Origin: Pseudomonas koreensis
Lineage (GTDB): Bacteria > Pseudomonadota > Gammaproteobacteria > Pseudomonadales > Pseudomonadaceae
Assembly (NCBI RefSeq): GCF_025447595.1
Contig: NZ_JAOEJU010000024.1
Location: forward strand, 1-64,000
Length of the DNA stretch: 64,000 bases
Reading direction: 5' to 3'
The notes beneath the pieces are model-generated. The model searched no databases and was not told where the DNA came from. It saw nothing but the letters and a program-made list of their open reading frames with translations. The position numbers and the translations under genes are program-made. Below are positions 8,507 through 17,205 of the stretch, one piece after another (position 1 is the first letter of the stretch; each line of letters opens with the position of its first letter).

Positions 8507-10189
8507 TCAGAGCGTCGAGAGGAAGGTGCTGTTGTTGGCCTGCCATTCGGTGATGTCGAGGCGGATGCGCTTCTTGTCGAGCTTGCCGACACTGGTCTTG
8601 GGAATTTCAGTAACAAGCGCGATCTGGCTCGGGATTGCCCACTTGCTCAAGTGCCCCAGTTCCACGAACGGCTTGAGGTGTTCCTTGAGCTCGCGCGCCC
8701 CGATGGCGTGCCCTTCGCGGACCACCAGCAAGGCAAACGGACGCTCGCCCCACTGCGGATCGGCAATCCCCACCACTGCTACTTCACGTACCGCGACGTG
8801 GCGGCTGATCAGGTCTTCGAGGTCCAGCGAGGAAATCCATTCACCACCGGTCTTGATCACGTCCTTGATCCGGTCGCGGATGTCGATCACGCCCATGCTG
8901 TCCAGTGTGGCGACGTCGCCGGTGTGCAGCCAGCCACCGGCCCAAAGCTCGGCGCCCTTTTGCGGTTCGTTGAAGTAACCTTCGGTCAGCCATGGTGCGC
9001 GCAGCACCAGTTCGCCCTGGGTCTCGCCGTCGGCCGGGAGGAAATTGCCCTCGGTGTCGACGATCGCCGCCTCGACCAATGGCCCCGGCACGCCGGCCTT
9101 GATCCGGTAGGTGGTGCGCTCGTCTTCGGTGCCCGCCATCAACTCATCGTTCAGATGCGCACACGAGACCAATGGCCCGGTTTCCGACATGCCATAGGCG
9201 GCCGTCAGTTGAATGCCCTTGCTCTTGGCCGTTTCATATAGCGTGCGATTGAGCGCGCTGCCGCCGATGACGATTTTCCAGCCGCCGAAATCGGTGCCTT
9301 GTGCACCCTTGGCGTTGAGCACCATCTGCAGGATGGTCGGTACGCAATGGGAAAACGTGACCTTTTCCTTGCGCCACAACTCGACCAGGAACTCCGGATC
9401 GTAGCGCCCCGGATAAACCTGCTTGAGCCCGAGCATGGTCGCCACATACGGCAAGCCCCACGCATGCACATGGAACATCGGAGTGATGGGCATATACACA
9501 TCGTTGGTGCCCAGCAGCCGCACGCTGTCGATGGCGCCCATGATGGTCGACACGCCCATGGTGTGCAGCACCAGTTGCCGATGGGTGAAGTACACGCCTT
9601 TCGGGTTGCCGGTGGTGCCCGTGGTGTAGAACGTGGTGGCGACCGAGTTTTCGTCGAAATCCTGGAAGTCGTATTGCGGACTCGCGGCTGCCAGCAGTTG
9701 CTCGTACTCACCCACCAGATTCGGCAGATCGGCGTTTTTTTCCGGCAGATCGGTCAGCAGCAGGGTTTTCTCTACCGTGGTCAGGTGCGGTGCGATGGCC
9801 TGGTACAGCCCGACAAACTCGCTGTTGACCAGCACGAAGCGGTCCTCGGCGTGGTTCATGGTGTAGAGGATCTGTTCCGGCGACAGACGCACGTTGATGG
9901 TGTGAATCACCGCGCCGATCATCGGAATCGCAAACATACACTCCAGGTAACGATGGCTGTCCCAGTCCATCACCGCCACGGTGTCACCGGCCTTTACCCC
10001 GGCCGCCGTCAGTACGTTGGCCAGCCGCGCGACGCGCTCGATCAGGGTCGGGTAGCTGTAGCGCAACTGGTCACGGTAAATGATCTCGCGGGTTTTCTCG
10101 TAACGGGCACCCGACATCAGCAGCCGTTTAATCAGCAGTGGATACTGGTAGGCCCCTTCGGCGGGCGGAATAACGCGAGTCTGCAACAT
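8507..10189 (-). CDS. AMP-binding acyl-CoA ligase (AlkK/medium-chain fatty acid type)
   Basis: 560 residues, an adenylate-forming enzyme activating a carboxylic acid to its CoA thioester with ATP. The P-loop-like motif TTFYTTGTTGNPKGVYFTH is near residue 175, the acyl-adenylate motif YGMSETGP near 335, WLHTGDVA near 420 and the C-terminal catalytic lysine region PKTSVGKLDKKRIR at ~535. The sequence is closest in style to AlkK-like medium-chain fatty-acyl-CoA synthetases. I recall that P. putida has the same ligase-DUF1302-DUF1329 order (PP_0763-PP_0765), with the ligase linked to medium-chain fatty acids. It is the first gene of this minus-strand set, so it probably activates what the DUF1302/DUF1329 proteins deliver. 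Confidence 0.88.
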   Translation of the reverse strand: MLQTRVIPPAEGAYQYPLLIKRLLMSGARYEKTREIIYRDQLRYSYPTLIERVARLANVLTAAGVKAGDTVAVMDWDSHRYLECMFAIPMIGAVIHTINVRLSPEQILYTMNHAEDRFVLVNSEFVGLYQAIAPHLTTVEKTLLLTDLPEKNADLPNLVGEYEQLLAAASPQYDFQDFDENSVATTFYTTGTTGNPKGVYFTHRQLVLHTMGVSTIMGAIDSVRLLGTNDVYMPITPMFHVHAWGLPYVATMLGLKQVYPGRYDPEFLVELWRKEKVTFSHCVPTILQMVLNAKGAQGTDFGGWKIVIGGSALNRTLYETAKSKGIQLTAAYGMSETGPLVSCAHLNDELMAGTEDERTTYRIKAGVPGPLVEAAIVDTEGNFLPADGETQGELVLRAPWLTEGYFNEPQKGAELWAGGWLHTGDVATLDSMGVIDIRDRIKDVIKTGGEWISSLDLEDLISRHVAVREVAVVGIADPQWGERPFALLVVREGHAIGARELKEHLKPFVELGHLSKWAIPSQIALVTEIPKTSVGKLDKKRIRLDITEWQANNSTFLSTL

Positions 10190-10335
10190 AAGAATCCCTT
10201 TTCTGACTGCACGGTGTTGGTGGTTAGATTCGTACTCTAAAACCGTTACGTGACAGCCAAATCAGCCAAAGGAATGATTTGCAGAGCCGTACAAATGCTA
10301 GCTTTGCGCCAGCATTTGCCGGGATTCGTCACCGC

Positions 10336-11520
10336 TCAGGCCGTTTGCCCTACAGCAGCTTCAGAAGGTGTGCGTGGGAAAACCACTGCCGCAAGGAAAG
10401 TCAAAGCGCCAAAACCCGACAGAATCAGATAAAGCCCCACAAAACCGTGGCGCGGTTCGACATAAGCGATCAGCGGAATCGCCGTCGCACTGGCACCGAA
10501 CGATAAACAGTAACGCAAGGCAAACACCCGCGACTGCCATTGCGGCGCGACGAAGTTGGCGACCATAGAATCGTTCACCGTCACCTGGCCGAACACCACG
10601 AACATGAATGCCGCCCCGACCGCGATCACCGCCCAGCCATCGACATAAGCCAGCGCGAACAGCAACGGCGCCTGGCACAACGTCAGCGCGATAAACGGCC
10701 ATTTCAGACTGACGCGGTGCAACACCCGGCCGATGCTCAACTGGGCAATCGCACCGAAGGCATAGGCCAGGCTGACCACCACGCCGAGGGTTTGCGGCGA
10801 GGCGAACAGGTCATGCAAACGGTCCTGAAACAATTTCGGATAGGTCATGGTGGTGGCGTTGAACACCACCCCGCCGGTGGCCGTGGCCAAGGCCAGCACA
10901 CCGAACACCATGACCATAGAAATGCGCTGGCCGCCAGCGTCTTTGAACGCGGTGTGCGGGCGCTTGGGGGTCGGTTCCTCACGCACCTGCAAGGCGAAAC
11001 CGATTCCCAGCACGATCGCCACCGACCCCGGTAACAGAAACGCCGAACGCCAGCCGAAGTGCGCCACCAGCAGCCCGGTCACCAGTGCGGAGAACGCCAC
11101 GCCGAGGTTGCCCCACATACCGTTGATACCGATCTCGCGCCCGCGATTCTGCGCGTACGCCACCAGCATCGCCGTACCGACCGGGTGATAGATCGCAGCA
11201 AAAATGCCGATCAGGGTCAGGCCGATGACCAGCATCGTCGGGCTGTTACTGAGACCGGTGAAGATCGCCGAAGCACCGATGCCGAAGAAAAACACCAGCA
11301 TCATCTGCCGCCGGCTCCAGTGATCGCCCAGCCAGCCGGCCGGTAGCGAACACGCGCCGAACGCGATGAAGCCACCCAGCGACAGGCCGATCAGCGCGGC
11401 ATAGTCGAGGGCGAAGGCCTGGGTCATGCCAAGCACGGCGGCGGGGAAAATCAGCATGAACATGTGATCGATCACATGGGCGGCGTTGATGTAGCGAATG
11501 ACGTTTCTGGACTGGTTCAT
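10336..11520 (-). CDS. MFS transporter
   Basis: 394 residues from the ATG at 11520 (MNQSRNVIRYINAAH); another in-frame ATG at 11553 adds 11 residues, and neither has a strong ribosome site. The open frame upstream to 11805 overlaps the divergent AraC gene and is not part of the protein. About 12 hydrophobic segments are visible, with the MFS loop motif GWLGDHWSRRQMM between TM2 and TM3. The exported substrate is unknown. The divergent AraC-type regulator, with a short shared intergenic region, probably controls it, a layout like drug-efflux pairs such as NimT/NimR. Confidence 0.82.
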   Translation of the reverse strand: MNQSRNVIRYINAAHVIDHMFMLIFPAAVLGMTQAFALDYAALIGLSLGGFIAFGACSLPAGWLGDHWSRRQMMLVFFFGIGASAIFTGLSNSPTMLVIGLTLIGIFAAIYHPVGTAMLVAYAQNRGREIGINGMWGNLGVAFSALVTGLLVAHFGWRSAFLLPGSVAIVLGIGFALQVREEPTPKRPHTAFKDAGGQRISMVMVFGVLALATATGGVVFNATTMTYPKLFQDRLHDLFASPQTLGVVVSLAYAFGAIAQLSIGRVLHRVSLKWPFIALTLCQAPLLFALAYVDGWAVIAVGAAFMFVVFGQVTVNDSMVANFVAPQWQSRVFALRYCLSFGASATAIPLIAYVEPRHGFVGLYLILSGFGALTFLAAVVFPRTPSEAAVGQTA

Positions 11521-11604
11521 GACGGCACGCTTTACGTTGTAGTGAGCGCTCATGCTAAGTTGGCCGCAAAGCGCATTTCTGCCAACCAAGTCATCGAATC
11601 CGAC

Positions 11605-12378
11605 ATGTTGATCAGCCATTTCGAACACGGACCAGTCAGTGCCTATCCACGGGACTATCTGGATGGCTCGCACCAGCCGCTGCACCTGCACCGCGAGGCG
11701 CAATTGCTCTATGCCGTAAGCGGGGTGATGCGCGTGGTCACGGCGCAAGGTGCCTGGGTGCTTCCGCCAAGTCGCGCGGTGTGGATTCCGCCGGAGGTCG
11801 CCCACGAGATTTTCATGTCCGGCGATGTGCAGATGCGTTCACTGTTCATCGCCCCCGAACTGGCGCCGGCCAGCCTGCGAAACTGCTGTGTACTGGCGGT
11901 CACACCATTGCTGCGCGAGCTGATCCTGCGTGCGGTGCAGGGCCCGCCGCATGCCGACAATCCGCTGATCCAGCAACTGATACTGGAAGAACTCGCCAGC
12001 CTCGAAAACCTGCCGCTGCACATCCCGATGCCCAGCGACCGGCGCCTGCAAGGCATTTGCCTGGCGCTGTTGCGCACGCCGGATCATCCCAACACTTTGG
12101 AAGACTGGGCGCAGCAGGTCGGCGCCAGCTCACGCACGTTGGCGCGGCTGTTTCAGCAACAACTGAAGATGAATTTCAATGCCTGGCGCCAGCAACTGCG
12201 CCTGATGGAAGCCCTGCCCCGCCTGCTCGCCGGGGACAGCGTGCAGAGCGTGGCGCGGGATCTGGGTTACGGCAGCGCGCGGGCGTTCAGCGCGATGTTT
12301 CGCCGTTTGCTCGGGGACAATCCCCGGGAATACCTCAACGCCCTGAATCAGCTCAGCTCGATCAATGCATCTCGGTGA
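11605..12378 (+). CDS. AraC-family transcriptional regulator with N-terminal cupin
   Basis: 257 residues from ATG 11605 (MLISHFEHGPVSAYP). The N-terminal half is a cupin-like sensor (PLHLHREAQLLYAVSG, PPSRAVWIPPEVAHEI); the C-terminal half carries two AraC helix-turn-helix units (LEDWAQQVGASSRTLARLFQ and VARDLGYGSARAFSAMFRRL). It is of the short YeaM/NimR-like type. It is transcribed divergently from the MFS gene, which is its likely target. Its 3' end overlaps the convergent LysE gene by 17 bp. The start was chosen because conserved sequence begins there; the longer frame from 11464 would run into the MFS coding region. Confidence 0.85.
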   Translation: MLISHFEHGPVSAYPRDYLDGSHQPLHLHREAQLLYAVSGVMRVVTAQGAWVLPPSRAVWIPPEVAHEIFMSGDVQMRSLFIAPELAPASLRNCCVLAVTPLLRELILRAVQGPPHADNPLIQQLILEELASLENLPLHIPMPSDRRLQGICLALLRTPDHPNTLEDWAQQVGASSRTLARLFQQQLKMNFNAWRQQLRLMEALPRLLAGDSVQSVARDLGYGSARAFSAMFRRLLGDNPREYLNALNQLSSINASR

Positions 12379-12991
12379 ACGCGAGTTTCACGCCGATGGC
12401 GATCAGCACCGCGCCCATGGTGCGGTCGAACCAGTGGCCCATACGGGCGAAACCGGCGCGCACGCGCTGTTGGCTGAACAGCATGGCAACCAGGCAGAAC
12501 CAGGTGGCGGTCGCGGCGGCCAGATAGATGCCGTAACCGGCCTGTACTGTCAGCGGGGTATGCGGGTTGATCACCACGGTGAACAGCGACAGGAAGAACA
12601 ACGTGGCTTTCGGGTTCAGGCCGTTGGTCACGAAACCCGAGGTGAAGGCGCCACGGGCGGTGCGCTCGCCGGCCTCTTTGTGCAGATCATCGGTCACGGT
12701 TTTCGCCGGTTGCGCGCGCAGAGCCTTGAAACCGATGTACAGCAGGTACGCGGCCGCCGCCCATTTCAATGCGTTGAACAGCACGATCGATTGGGAAACG
12801 ATCAGCCCGATCCCCAGCAGCGAGTAACCGACGTGCAGGAAAATCGCCGTGCCCACGCCCAACGCGGTCCAGGTCCCGGCGCGTCGACCATGGGTCACAC
12901 TTTCGCGCACCACCACGGCGAAATCAGGACCGGGGCTGGCGACGGCCAGCAGGTGGATCAGGGCAACGGTCAAGAATTCGGTCCAGTACAT
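12362..12991 (-). CDS. LysE/RhtB-family amino-acid exporter
   Basis: 209 residues starting at MYWTEFLTVALIHLLA (12991), with a good GAGGAG ribosome site just upstream. The longer frame to 13117 runs through a REP element and is not coding. The LysE family signature near the N-terminus (ASPGPDFAVVV) and six hydrophobic segments are visible, with GLNPKATLFFLSLF in the middle. It is an inner-membrane exporter of amino acids or related metabolites; the exact substrate cannot be read from the sequence. The gene is convergent with, and slightly overlaps, the AraC gene. Confidence 0.88.
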   Translation of the reverse strand: MYWTEFLTVALIHLLAVASPGPDFAVVVRESVTHGRRAGTWTALGVGTAIFLHVGYSLLGIGLIVSQSIVLFNALKWAAAAYLLYIGFKALRAQPAKTVTDDLHKEAGERTARGAFTSGFVTNGLNPKATLFFLSLFTVVINPHTPLTVQAGYGIYLAAATATWFCLVAMLFSQQRVRAGFARMGHWFDRTMGAVLIAIGVKLAFTEMH

Positions 12992-13017
12992 GGGGGCTCC
13001 TCTGAAGTCATTACATT

Positions 13018-13109
13018 CCTGTGGAAGCGAGCCTGCTCGCGAAAGGGGAGTGTCAGCCGCCTCACTATTGCCTGACACGACGCCTCGCGAGCAGGCTCGC
13101 TCCCACAGG
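13018..13109. repeat. REP pair (REPIN)
   Basis: Two inverted REP copies, CTGTGGAAGCGAGCCTGCTCGCG and its reverse complement CGCGAGCAGGCTCGCTCCCACAG, flank a ~45-bp spacer. The element lies upstream of LysE, between it and the dehydrogenase gene. Confidence 0.85.
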
Positions 13110-13170
13110 TGTTTCATCTGGTAGGCTCGGCAGATTACGCCTTCCCTTCAAAGCACAACAGGTACAGTTG

Positions 13171-14136
13171 ATGACGAACGCCCACCGCGCCGTATTCCTC
13201 GATCACCCGTCGCTGGATCTTGGCGATCTCGATCTGAGCCCTTTGCGTGACTGCTTCAGCAATCTGCAACTGTTCGCCCAGACGTTGCCTGCGCAAGTGA
13301 GCGAACGCCTGCAAGGGGCGACCGTGGCGATCAGCAACAAGATCCTGATCGATGCCGCCGCCATGGCCGCCAATCCACAGCTGAAGCTGATCCTGATCAC
13401 CGCCACCGGCACCAACAACGTCGATCTGGCCGCCGCCCGCGCCCATGGCATTACCGTGTGCAACTGTCAGGGTTACGGCACGCCGTCGGTGGCGCAGCAC
13501 ACGATCATGTTGCTGCTCAACCTCGCCACGCGTCTGGCCGATTATCAAAAAGCCGTCGGCGAAGGCCGCTGGCAACAGGCGAAACAGTTCTGCCTGCTGG
13601 ATTACCCGATCCTCGAACTGGAAGGCAAAACCCTCGGTTTGCTCGGTCATGGTGAGCTGGGCGGCGCTGTAGCGCGACTGGCCGAAGCCTTCGGCATGCG
13701 CGTGTTGCTGGGACAGATTCCGGGGCGCCCGGCCCGTCCGGATCGCCTGCCGATGGAGGAATTGCTGCCGCAGATCGACGCCCTCACCCTGCACTGCCCG
13801 CTCAACGAACACACCCGGCATTTCATCGGCGCCCGCGAACTCGCCTCGATGAAACCCGGCGCATTCGTGGTCAACACCGCCCGGGGCGGCCTGATCGATG
13901 AACAGGCCCTGGCCGATGCCCTGCGCAGCGGTCATCTGGGCGGCGCAGCCACCGATGTGTTGAGCGTCGAACCACCGAGCAATGGCAATCCGCTGCTGGC
14001 CGCTGACATCCCGCGCCTGATCGTCACCCCGCACAACGCCTGGGGCAGTCGCGAAGCGCGGCAGCGAATCGTCGGCCAACTGGTGGAAAACACCCAGGCG
14101 TTCTACAGCGGTAAGGCGCTGCGGGTCGTCAGTTGA
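13171..14136 (+). CDS. D-2-hydroxyacid dehydrogenase (glycerate/hydroxypyruvate reductase-like)
   Basis: 321 residues from ATG 13171 (MTNAHRAVFLDHPSLDLG); the in-frame extension to 13021 is REP sequence. The Rossmann motif GLLGHGELGGAVARLAE is at about 150, and the D-2-hydroxyacid dehydrogenase catalytic trio is present: Arg in NTARGGLIDE, Glu in LSVEPP and His in TPHNAWGS. The enzyme reduces a 2-oxoacid to the D-2-hydroxyacid with NAD(P)H; the closest common assignment is hydroxypyruvate/glyoxylate reductase (HprA-like). It stands alone, with rsmC 33 bp downstream on the same strand, so read-through is possible. Confidence 0.87.
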   Translation: MTNAHRAVFLDHPSLDLGDLDLSPLRDCFSNLQLFAQTLPAQVSERLQGATVAISNKILIDAAAMAANPQLKLILITATGTNNVDLAAARAHGITVCNCQGYGTPSVAQHTIMLLLNLATRLADYQKAVGEGRWQQAKQFCLLDYPILELEGKTLGLLGHGELGGAVARLAEAFGMRVLLGQIPGRPARPDRLPMEELLPQIDALTLHCPLNEHTRHFIGARELASMKPGAFVVNTARGGLIDEQALADALRSGHLGGAATDVLSVEPPSNGNPLLAADIPRLIVTPHNAWGSREARQRIVGQLVENTQAFYSGKALRVVS

Positions 14137-14169
14137 TAAACTGCGGCACTTTTTTTCACAGGAGCAGTT

Positions 14170-15168
14170 ATGGATCCGCGCAGTGAAGTACTGCTTCGTC
14201 AGGCCGAGTTATTCCAGGGTTCGGTGTTGCTGGCCGGCTTGCCTGCCGATGATCTGCTGGGGCGCCTGCCCGATGCGTTTGGGTGGTGCTGGCACGCTGG
14301 CGATCAAGCCGCGCTCGATGCGCGCTTCGCAGGCCGCAGCCATTTTGGCGTGAACGTGCCGGAGCGCGAATTCACCAACGCCGTGGTGTTCCTGCCCAAG
14401 GCCAAGGACCTGACCGATTACCTCCTCAATGCCGTGGCTTCACGTCTGGCCGGGCGTGAGGTGTATCTGGTCGGGGAAAAACGCAGCGGTATCGAAGGCG
14501 CGTCCAAACAGCTCAACCCGTTCGGCAAGCCGCGCAAGCTCGACAGCGCGCGCCATTGCCAGTTATGGCAAGTGACCGTGGCCAACGCCCCGGAAGCGAA
14601 ACCGCTGGAAAGCCTGGCGCAGACTTACGAACTGCCGCTGGCCGAAGGCCCGTTGAAGGTCATCAGCCTGCCGGGCGTGTTCAGCCACGGCCGACTGGAT
14701 CGTGGCAGTGCCCTGCTGCTGGAACACCTGGACAAACTGCCGAGCGGTCATTTGCTGGACTTCGGTTGCGGCGCCGGTGTGCTTGGCGCAGCGGTCAAGC
14801 GTCGTTACCCGCACAATCAGGTCACCTTGCTCGACGTTGATGCCTTCGCTGCCGCCAGCAGCCGTCTGACCCTGGCGGCCAACGGTCTGGAAGCCGAGGT
14901 GCTGACCGGTGATGGCATCGACGCCGCGCCGATGGGTCTGAACGCGATTCTGAGCAACCCGCCGTTCCATGTCGGCGTGCACACTGACTATTTCGCCACC
15001 GAGAACTTGCTGCGAAAAGCGGCCAAACATCTGAAAAACGGCGGCGAACTTCGTCTGGTTGCCAACAGCTTCCTGAAGTATCAACCGCTGATCGAAGAGC
15101 ATCTCGGGGTCTGCGCGATCAAGGCCGAAGGCAATGGTTTCCGGGTTTACCGGGCCAAGCGCGGCTGA
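14170..15168 (+). CDS. rsmC: 16S rRNA guanine-1207 N2-methyltransferase
   Basis: 332 residues, a two-domain class I methyltransferase of normal RsmC length. The N-terminal half is the degenerate MTS domain; the C-terminal half has the SAM-binding loop DFGCGAGVLGAAV (about 198-210), an acidic residue in LLDVDAFA, and the N-PP-F catalytic motif LSNPPFHVG typical of RsmC/RsmD enzymes acting on guanine exocyclic amines. It methylates G1207 in the 30S subunit. The start has AGGAG nine bases upstream. The stop is just ahead of the manganese riboswitch. Confidence 0.92.
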   Translation: MDPRSEVLLRQAELFQGSVLLAGLPADDLLGRLPDAFGWCWHAGDQAALDARFAGRSHFGVNVPEREFTNAVVFLPKAKDLTDYLLNAVASRLAGREVYLVGEKRSGIEGASKQLNPFGKPRKLDSARHCQLWQVTVANAPEAKPLESLAQTYELPLAEGPLKVISLPGVFSHGRLDRGSALLLEHLDKLPSGHLLDFGCGAGVLGAAVKRRYPHNQVTLLDVDAFAAASSRLTLAANGLEAEVLTGDGIDAAPMGLNAILSNPPFHVGVHTDYFATENLLRKAAKHLKNGGELRLVANSFLKYQPLIEEHLGVCAIKAEGNGFRVYRAKRG

Positions 15169-15184
15169 AAATTTGTTCTTGCTC

Positions 15185-15410
15185 TATCGGATTTGCGAAG
15201 GCAGAATCCGCTCCGTCCTAGGGGAGTAGTCTCCCACGAGCGCCAAGCTCGTCCGGCATACGTCAACATACTTGATCCTCAGATCATGGCGTATGCGACC
15301 CAAGCGTCCGCAGCAGACGGATCGCAGGGTTTGACAAGACCTATGACACGCACACCTTACCCGGGGCGGGAAGGCTGTACGTGTCATAGCCGTGTCGACC
15401 CGCCCCTTAG
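15185..15410 (+). ncRNA. yybP-ykoY family manganese riboswitch
   Basis: The leader of the GDT1-type gene holds the hallmark blocks of yybP-ykoY Mn2+ riboswitches: GGGGAGTAG at 15221-15229, CGTCAACATACTTG at 15261-15274, and a GACAAGACC block at 15333-15341, linked by paired arms (GCATAC/GTATGC). Downstream, CTATGACAC (15341-15349) can pair with GTGTCATAG (15381-15389), while GGGGCGGG (15363-15370) can pair with CCCGCCCC (15399-15406) next to the ribosome site. These two pairings are interleaved and exclude each other, a plausible expression switch. High Mn2+ is expected to turn the exporter on. Confidence 0.88.
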
Positions 15411-15419
15411 GAAATCCTG

Positions 15420-16004
15420 ATGCTGGACTCGTTACTCGTTCCCACCGCAATCGTTGCCTTGGCCGAAATCGGCGACAAGACGCAACTGCTCGCGCTGATT
15501 CTCGCCGCTCGCTTCCGCAAACCCTGGCCGATCATCGCCGGTATCGTCGCTGCGACCCTGGCCAACCACGCGGCAGCCGGTGCGGTCGGCGCCTGGTTCG
15601 GCAGCTTCTTCTCCGATTCCGTCCTGCACTGGATTCTCGCCGCGAGCTTCGCCGCCACTGCCCTGTGGACGCTGGTACCGGACAAGATGGATGACGATGA
15701 AGCCAGCACCGCCCGCAAGTTCGGGCCATTCCTGACCACGCTGATTGCGTTCTTCCTCGCGGAAATCGGCGACAAGACCCAGATCGCCACCGTGATGCTG
15801 GCGGCGCAATACCCCGAACTGTGGCTGGTGATCATCGGTACGACGGCGGGCATGCTGATCGCCAACGTGCCAGTGGTATTGGCGGGGAATTTTGCAGCAG
15901 AAAAACTGCCGCTGACCCTGATCCGTCGACTGGCCGCCTCCGCGTTCCTGATCTTGGCGATCGTCGCAGTGTACAAGGCGATGCAGAGCAGCGGCTGGGT
16001 TTAA
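15420..16004 (+). CDS. TMEM165/GDT1-family manganese exporter (MneA-like)
   Basis: 194 residues with six predicted membrane segments arranged as two repeats, each with the family's cation-binding motif E-x-G-D-(K/R)-T: AEIGDKTQLLAL near residue 16 and AEIGDKTQIATV near 115. GDT1/UPF0016 proteins export Mn2+ (and Ca2+ in eukaryotes) across the inner membrane. The upstream yybP-ykoY riboswitch independently supports a manganese role. The start is ATG 15420, preceded by TTAGGAAA. A REP pair follows; no clear terminator is seen. Confidence 0.9.
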   Translation: MLDSLLVPTAIVALAEIGDKTQLLALILAARFRKPWPIIAGIVAATLANHAAAGAVGAWFGSFFSDSVLHWILAASFAATALWTLVPDKMDDDEASTARKFGPFLTTLIAFFLAEIGDKTQIATVMLAAQYPELWLVIIGTTAGMLIANVPVVLAGNFAAEKLPLTLIRRLAASAFLILAIVAVYKAMQSSGWV

Positions 16005-16035
16005 CGAGGCAGGTCAATAGACCGAGTCATCGTTA

Positions 16036-16100
16036 TTCGCGAGCAGGCTCGCTCCCACAATTGAAATGCATTCCAGTGTGGGAGCGAGCCCGCTCGCGAA
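16036..16100. repeat. REP pair (REPIN)
   Basis: TTCGCGAGCAGGCTCGCTCC..and its inverse TGTGGGAGCGAGCCCGCTCG are separated by ~17 bp, between the convergent GDT1 and M48 genes. Confidence 0.85.
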
Positions 16101-16123
16101 GGGCCATCAGCCTTGAGCGATAA

Positions 16124-16942
16124 TCAGGACTTCGGGGCCTTTTCGTAAAGCGGCATGACCTTCGGTATCGCCGCCTGCAAGGCAGCGGTGCGGCTGCTGG
16201 AAGACGGGTGAGTGCTCATGAACTCCGGCGGCGCGCCTTCAGAGGCCTTGCTCATCTTGTTCCACAGAGTGATGGCAGCGTTCGGGTTGTACCCGGCACG
16301 CGCAGCCAGTTCGAGACCGATCAGGTCGGCCTCGTTCTCGTTGGCGCGGCTGTTGGGCAGCGTCATGCCGTAGTTGGCCACGGTGTCGGCCAGCGCCAGA
16401 CTGTCCTGACCCAGACCGAGCAACGCACCCGCGCCCTGCTTGGCCATTTCGATGCCATAGGCCTTGGACATGGCTTCACGACCGTGCTCGCGCAGGGCGT
16501 GGGCGATTTCATGGCCCATGACCGCAGCAATTTCGTCGTCGGTGAGCTTCAGGCTGTCGATCAGTCCGGTGTAGAAAATGATCTTGCCGCCCGGGCCGCA
16601 ATTGGCGTTGAGTTCGTCACTCTTGATCAGGTTCACTTCCCACTGCCACTGCGCGGCATCAGGACGGAAATTCGGCGCCTGTGCGATCAAACGGCTGGCA
16701 ATGGCCTGAACCCGCTTTGCATCGTTGCTGGTCTTGTCCAGCACGCCTTTGCTGGACGCTTCGCCCACGGTCTTCTGATAGGACTGGGCATACATCTGGT
16801 CGACCTCTTGCGAGGACAGCATGCTGAACATGTACTGCTTTCGCTCCACGCCCACGGCACCGCCGCTGGTGGTGTTGACCGACTGACAACCGGCCAGCAA
16901 CAGCGCTGCGCTGAGTGCACTTACAACCAATGTCTTGTTCAT
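16124..16942 (-). CDS. M48-family zinc metalloprotease lipoprotein (LoiP/YcaL-like)
   Basis: 272 residues. The signal peptide ends with lipobox LLAGC (Cys19), so the protein is lipid-anchored in the envelope. The zinc-protease motif HEIAH is at about 145-149, followed by a downstream Glu in ENEADLIG that serves as the third zinc ligand in M48 enzymes. LoiP, YcaL and BepA of this family degrade or assist misassembled outer-membrane proteins. The gene is monocistronic and divergent from the chemoreceptor gene. Confidence 0.9.
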   Translation of the reverse strand: MNKTLVVSALSAALLLAGCQSVNTTSGGAVGVERKQYMFSMLSSQEVDQMYAQSYQKTVGEASSKGVLDKTSNDAKRVQAIASRLIAQAPNFRPDAAQWQWEVNLIKSDELNANCGPGGKIIFYTGLIDSLKLTDDEIAAVMGHEIAHALREHGREAMSKAYGIEMAKQGAGALLGLGQDSLALADTVANYGMTLPNSRANENEADLIGLELAARAGYNPNAAITLWNKMSKASEGAPPEFMSTHPSSSSRTAALQAAIPKVMPLYEKAPKS

Positions 16943-17143
16943 TCAAAAGCTCCCTGAAAACCTGCCGCGTATCCTAGGCGGGTAATTGTATCGACGCCAG
17001 ATACAACGGACGTGTTGCACACACTTTCAGAAAGCGCCCGCCAGGCCTGTAGGAAAAAATTCATACCCGCCGGCAAGCCCTGCGCATCTGCGTCGCGCAC
17101 TGCTCCATTTGCGACATCCGGCTGTAATTACGCGCCCCGAACC

Positions 17144-17170
17144 TCATGGCGCAATAGTGGCTGCCGATAC
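17144..17170 (+). promoter_or_regulatory. Sigma-28 (FliA)-type promoter of the chemoreceptor gene
   Basis: TCATG, then 14 bp, then GCCGATAC closely fits the flagellar sigma consensus (TAAAG or TCAAG, 14 bp, GCCGATAA). It lies 36 bp upstream of the chemoreceptor start. The -35 has one mismatch to TCAAG. Confidence 0.6.
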
Positions 17171-17205
17171 AACAGCGCAGACGTCCTCTCGCGTGCGGAG
17201 CTCCC

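Noticed and set aside
11464..11604. An N-terminal extension of the AraC regulator and, opposite, of the MFS gene to 11805
   Set aside because: Both extensions lie inside the other gene's coding or promoter region and lack family conservation; shorter starts were chosen.
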